Of a stretch of 64,000 bases of DNA, positions 61,011-64,000 are shown piece by piece. Numbering within the stretch: position 1 is the stretch's first letter; every line of letters starts with the position of its first letter. Location of the stretch: assembly GCF_050947335.1 (NCBI RefSeq), contig NW_027473347.1, positions 1,054,001-1,118,000 of the forward strand, written 5' to 3'. The stretch is from Megachile rotundata (lineage: Eukaryota > Arthropoda > Insecta > Hymenoptera > Megachilidae). The translations under genes were made by a program, and so were the position numbers. Below the pieces are notes generated by a model. It made no database searches, had not been told where the DNA came from, and saw only the letters and a list, made by a program, of their open reading frames with translations.

Positions 61011-63230
61011 TCACAACCATACAATCACAAACATACAATCACAATCATACAATAACAATCATACAATCGCAATCATATAAATACAATCGCCCAAAAACAC
61101 TGATACAATCACAATCATACAATCACAATAATACAGTCACAATCATACAATCACAATCATACAATCTCAGTGATACAATCACAATCATACAATCACAACA
61201 ATACAATCACAATCATACAATCCCAATCATACAGCCGCAATCATACAATCACTATCATACAATCACAGTCATACTACCACAGTCATACAATTACAATCAT
61301 ACAATCACAATTACAATCACAATCATGCAATCACAATCATACAATCACAAACATACTGTCGCAATCCTACAATCACAATCATACAATCACAATCATACAA
61401 TGGCATTCATACAACAACAATCATACAATCACAATCATAAAATCGCAATCATACAATCGCACTCATACAATCACAATCATACAATCACAATCATACAATC
61501 ACATTCATTCAATCACAATCATACAATCGCAATCATATAAATACAATCTCCCAAAAACACTGATACAAACACAATCATACAATCACAATAATACAATAAC
61601 AATCGTACTATCAAAATCATACAATCACACTCATACGGTCACCATCATACAATCACAATCATACAATCACAGTCATACAATCACAATCATACAATCACAA
61701 TAATACAATCACAAACATTCAAAAGCAGTCATTCAATCACAATCATACAATCGCAATCATTCAATCACTATCATACAATCACAGTCATATAATCACGATC
61801 ATACAATCACAATCATTCAATCACAATCATACAATCGCAATCATATGAATACAACCTCCCAAAAACATTGATACAATCACAATCATACAATCACAATCAT
61901 ACAATCACAATCATACAATCACAATCATACAATCACAATCATACAATCACGATCATACAATCACAATCATACAATCACTGTCATACGATCACAACGATAC
62001 AATTACAATCTCAGAATCACAATCACACAATCACGATCATACAATCACAATCCTACAACCACAATCATACAATCACAATCATACAATCACAATCATACAA
62101 TCACAATCATACAATCACAAGCATACTGTCACAGTCCTACAATCAGAATCATACAATCACAATCATACAATCACAATAATACAATCACAAACATACAATC
62201 ACAATCATACAATAACAATCATACAATCGCAATCATATAAATACAATCTGCCAAAAACACTGATACAATCACAATCATACAATCACAATAATACAGTCAC
62301 AATCATACAATCACAATCATACAATCACAGTCATACAAGCACAATCATACAATCACAATCATGCAATCACTGTCATACGATCACAACCGTACAATTACAA
62401 TCTCAGAATCACAATCACACAATCACGATCATACAATCACAATCCTACAATCACGATCATACAATCACAATAATACAATCACAATCATACAATCACAATC
62501 ATACAATCACAATCATACAATCACAATCATACAATGGCATTCATACAACAACAATCATACAATCACAATCATAAAATCGCGATCATACAATCACACTCAT
62601 ACAATCACAATCATACAATCACAATCATACAATCACAATCATACAATCACAATCATTCGATCACTGTCATACGATCACAACCATACAATTACAATCTCAG
62701 AATCACAATCACACAATCACGATCATACAATCACAATCCTACAATCACAATCATACAATCACACCCATAAAATAGCAATCATACATTTACAATCTCCCAT
62801 ACACAATCATAAAATCACAATAATACAGTCACATTCATAGAATCACAATCATTCAAATACAATCATATAATCACAATCATACATTCGGAATCATACAATC
62901 ACAATCATAGAAGCACAATAATACAATCACTATAATATAATCACAATAATACAATCACAATAATACAATCACAATAATAAAATCACAATCATACAATCGC
63001 AGTCATTCAATCACAGTCATACAATCACAACCATACATTCACAACAATACAATCACAAACATACAATCGCAATCATACAGTCGCAATCGTACAATCACTA
63101 TCATACAATCACAGTCATACTACCACAGTCATACAATTACAATCATACAATCACAATTACAATCACAATCATGCAATCACAATCATACAATCACAATCAT
63201 ACAATCACAATCATACTATCGCAATCATAC

Positions 63231-64000
63231 AATTGCAATCATACAAGCACAATCATACATTCACAACAATATAATCACAATCATGCAAACGCAATCATAC
63301 AGTCGCAATCACTCAATCACTATCATACAATCACAGTCATATAATCACAATCACACAATCACAATCATACAATTACAATCATACAAGCATAATCCTGCAA
63401 TCGCAATCATGCAATAACAATCGTACTATTACAATCATACACTCACAATCATACAATCACAATCATATAATCACAGTCATACGACCACAATCATACAATC
63501 ACAATCATACATTCACAACAATACAATCACAATCATACAATCGCAATCATACAGTCCCAATCATACAATCACAATCATACAATCACAATCATACAATCAC
63601 AATCATACAATCCCAGTCATGCGACCACAATCATACAATCACAGTCATACAGTCGCAATCATAAATCACAATCATACAATCACAATCATACAATCACAAT
63701 CATACCATCACAATCATACAATCACACTCATACAGTCACAATCATACAATCACAATCATAGAATCACAATCGTACAATCACAATCGTACAATCACAACCA
63801 TGCAATCACAATCATACAATCGCAATCATACAATCATAATCATACAATCACAATCACACAATCACAATTATACAATCGCAATCATACAATCACAATCATA
63901 CAATCACAATCACACAATCACAACTATACAATCACAATCGTACAATCCCAATCATACAGTCGCAATCATTCAATCGCTATCATACAATCTCAGTCATACA
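63231..64000. repeat. Array end-segment with zone II-like variants
   Basis: After the last 12-bp unit (63,146-63,157) the sequence carries a TACAAGCATAATCC and TGCAATAAC pair near 63,390, a TGCGACCACAATCA unit at 63,620 and a TAGAATCACAATCG run at 63,759, all of which are zone II markers. One 13-bp unit is present at 63,662-63,674. The segment runs off the window still in repeat. It may be the start of a further zone II-type block. Confidence 0.7.
63662..63674. repeat. 13-bp unit with one lost A
   Basis: The unit reads TAAATCACAATCA where the other copies in this context read TAAAATCACAATCA. The loss is in a run of four A. It is the only single-base loss found; a sequencing or polishing error is possible. 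Confidence 0.8.

Larger units (their letters stand above)
52365..62263. repeat. CATATAAAT/CATATGAAT cassette, zone III type, 21 copies
   Basis: Same cassette as in zone I but the preceding unit ends AATCA, not AATGA. Positions of the first T: 52379, 53611, 53971, 54585, 54809, 55285, 55594, 56112, 56810, 57342, 58442, 58790, 59124, 59582, 59806, 60114, 60646, 61076, 61536, 61844 and 62236. Those at 54585, 55594, 56810, 60114 and 61844 read TATGAAT; those at 55285 and 59806 read TATAAGT. Endings alternate between AACATTGA and AACACTGA. The zone-wide fixed difference shows homogenisation within the zone. Confidence 0.9.
54277..62547. repeat. TACAATGGCATTCA cassette, 9 copies, zone III only
   Basis: The pair TACAATGGCATTCA then TACAACAACAATCA occurs with ATGG at 54281, 55135, 56422, 58252, 59434, 59656, 60956, 61400 and 62534 (the second has CACAACAACAATCA). 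It is followed either by TAAAATCGCAATCA with TACAATCGCACTCA or by a 12-bp unit, defining two block types. The substring TACAATGG resembles the SOX-family HMG-box binding consensus, which may be chance. Confidence 0.88.
1373..62781. repeat. CCCATAAAATAGC cassette, 46 copies
   Basis: Most copies read TACAATCACACCCA, TAAAATAGCAATCA, TACATTTACAATCT, CCCATAGACAATCA, preceded by CAGAATCACAAACT. The T of TAAAATAGC lies at 1387, 1821, 3809, 5531, 9003, 10221, 10949, 12447, 13273, 14029, 15681, 17389, 18117, 19475, 20329, 21491, 23283, 24123, 25271, 25803, 27315, 27847, 28617, 29499, 30661, 31193, 32733, 33111, 33811, 34699, 35819, 36707, 37855, 40381, 41319, 43307, 44077, 46233, 48249, 49019, 50433, 51049, 51581, 53079, 57774 and 62768. 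Subtypes exist: CACAACCA instead of CACACCCA (for example 5531, 21491, 25271, 30661), TATATTTACAATCT in zone II, and CCCATACACAATCA at 43307, 48249, 51581, 57774 and 62768. It is the most diverged recurrent segment and a good phylogenetic marker for blocks. Confidence 0.9.
25915..62921. repeat. TAGAAGCACAATAA cassette, 13 copies
   Basis: In zone II it reads TAGAAGCACAATAA, TTCAATCACAATAA, TACAATCACAATAA, then TACAATCGCAGTCA. Copies begin at 25915, 31305, 34811, 36819, 41417, 42663, 44189, 46345, 47591, 49131 and 51161. Two zone III relatives at 57914 and 62908 lack the TTCAATC unit form and are preceded by the unusual unit TACATTCGGAATCA. Absent before 25.9 kb, it is one of two markers that define zone II. 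Confidence 0.88.
54181..63157. repeat. Thirteen further single 12-bp units
   Basis: Short units lie at 54181-54192, 56322-56333, 57426-57437, 58152-58163, 58276-58287, 58666-58677, 59000-59011, 59334-59345, 59458-59469, 60856-60867, 60980-60991, 61300-61311 and 63146-63157. Each is TACAATCACAAT followed by a normal unit. They follow either the TACTACC cassette (TACAATT or TACAATTGC unit) or the TACAACAACAATCA unit; pairs of these two contexts are 124 bp apart at 58152/58276, 59334/59458 and 60856/60980. They are absent from the first 53.8 kb. Confidence 0.9.
51701..63230. repeat. Zone III of the array: 12-bp units and zone-specific cassettes
   Basis: Distinguishing features are 15 units shortened to 12 bp, nine copies of the TACAATGGCATTCA cassette, five TATGAATACAATCT units, and 21 copies of the TATAAAT-type cassette in which the preceding unit ends in AATCA rather than AATGA as in zones I and II. 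The CCCATAAAATAGC cassette, present 43 times before this zone, occurs only at 53,079, 57,774 and 62,768. The zone shares the TACTACCACAGTCA cassette with the others, so it has a common origin but has been homogenised separately. All non-multiple-of-14 changes after 39.1 kb lie here or just after it. Confidence 0.82.
26237..63633. repeat. TGCGACCACAATCA unit, 15 copies
   Basis: Always preceded by a unit ending CAGTCA. Positions: 26237, 31627, 35133, 38065, 39331, 40591, 41739, 43013, 44511, 45491, 46667, 47955, 49453, 50615 and 63620. In most zone II copies it is followed by TACAATCACAGTCA and two TACAGTCACAATCA units. It is absent from zone I and from zone III between 50.6 and 63.6 kb, so the last copy marks a return to zone II-type sequence. 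The spacing gives the cleanest readout of the zone II period. Confidence 0.88.
1..64000. repeat. 14-bp minisatellite (satellite DNA) array filling the window
   Basis: The unit TACAATCACAATCA can be read head to tail from base 1 to base 64,000, about 4,570 units, with no unique sequence between units. It can be parsed as two ACAATC hexamers followed by AT, so it probably grew from a 6-bp repeat. Composition of the unit is 7 A, 4 C, 3 T and no G. Most non-consensus units carry one to four substitutions; A-to-G changes (CACAGTCA, TCGCAATC, TGCAATCA) are common. Degenerate units recur in fixed order as cassettes, giving higher-order structure. The array continues past both window edges. No host function is visible; satellite DNA of this kind is typical of eukaryotic heterochromatin, which is inference here. 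Confidence 0.98.

Noticed and set aside
54181..63157. 12-bp units as a separate satellite family
   Set aside because: They occur singly or at most twice in a row and are plainly 14-bp units that lost CA.
1..64000. CRISPR array
   Set aside because: There are no unique spacers between constant repeats; units are directly adjacent, only 14 bp long, and no cas-like gene is present.
1..64000. Telomeric repeat
   Set aside because: The G-strand TGATTGTGATTGTA lacks the G runs of known telomere repeats such as TTAGGG or TTTAGGG, and the array has kilobase-scale higher-order structure.
1..64000. Transposon or retroelement insertions, tRNA or rRNA genes
   Set aside because: No sequence departs from the 14-bp unit for more than a few diverged units, so there is no room for such an element.
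1..64000. G-quadruplex, i-motif or hairpin structure
   Set aside because: There are no runs of G or C longer than three, and the + strand unit has no G to pair with C, so stable self-pairing is not expected.

Overview
The whole 64 kb is one uninterrupted minisatellite array. The unit is 14 bp, TACAATCACAATCA, equivalent to two ACAATC hexamers plus AT, repeated head to tail about 4,570 times. Unit 1 begins at base 1 and the array runs off both ends of the window. I see no gene, RNA gene, transposon, CRISPR array or other unique sequence. Hundreds of long open frames exist on the + strand only, but they are a by-product of the repeat: the unit has no stop codon in any forward frame, and 14 is not a multiple of 3, so every forward frame spells the same 14-residue cycle (Y-N-H-N-H-T-I-T-I-I-Q-S-Q-S). 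A non-coding tandem array of this length with nested kilobase-scale higher-order repeats points to a eukaryotic chromosome, in centromeric, subtelomeric, sex- or B-chromosome type heterochromatin. The species cannot be told from the sequence.

Layout. Zone I (about 1-25.86 kb) is built from a recurring set of variant-unit cassettes arranged in blocks of about 3.5-7 kb. Zone II (about 25.86-51.7 kb) adds two cassettes not seen in zone I (TAGAAGCACAATAA and TGCGACCACAATCA) and has a higher-order period of about 1.0-1.5 kb; inside it a block of about 4.9 kb is duplicated in direct tandem (40,423-45,322 and 45,323-50,250). Zone III (about 51.7-63.2 kb) has its own cassettes (TATGAATACAATCT, TACAATGGCATTCA), a diagnostic base change in a shared cassette, and 15 shortened 12-bp units. 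The last 0.8 kb returns to zone II-like variants.

How it evolved. Seven segmental duplications can be traced by matching cassette spacing: offsets of 1,092 bp, about 6.7-7.2 kb, about 3.6-3.8 kb, about 5.33-5.42 kb, 2,008 bp, about 4.90-4.94 kb and about 4.52-4.53 kb, plus a 334/348/458-bp local ladder. Copies differ mostly by whole 14-bp units. The repeat register is kept from base 1 to 33,936, and only 20 register changes were found in the window: three of -8 (equivalent to +6), fifteen of -2, one of +1 and one of -1. This is the pattern expected of unequal exchange or slippage between aligned units. The consensus contains no G on the + strand, so strand asymmetry is extreme. I found no evidence for an undescribed gene system; the notable content is the array's architecture.
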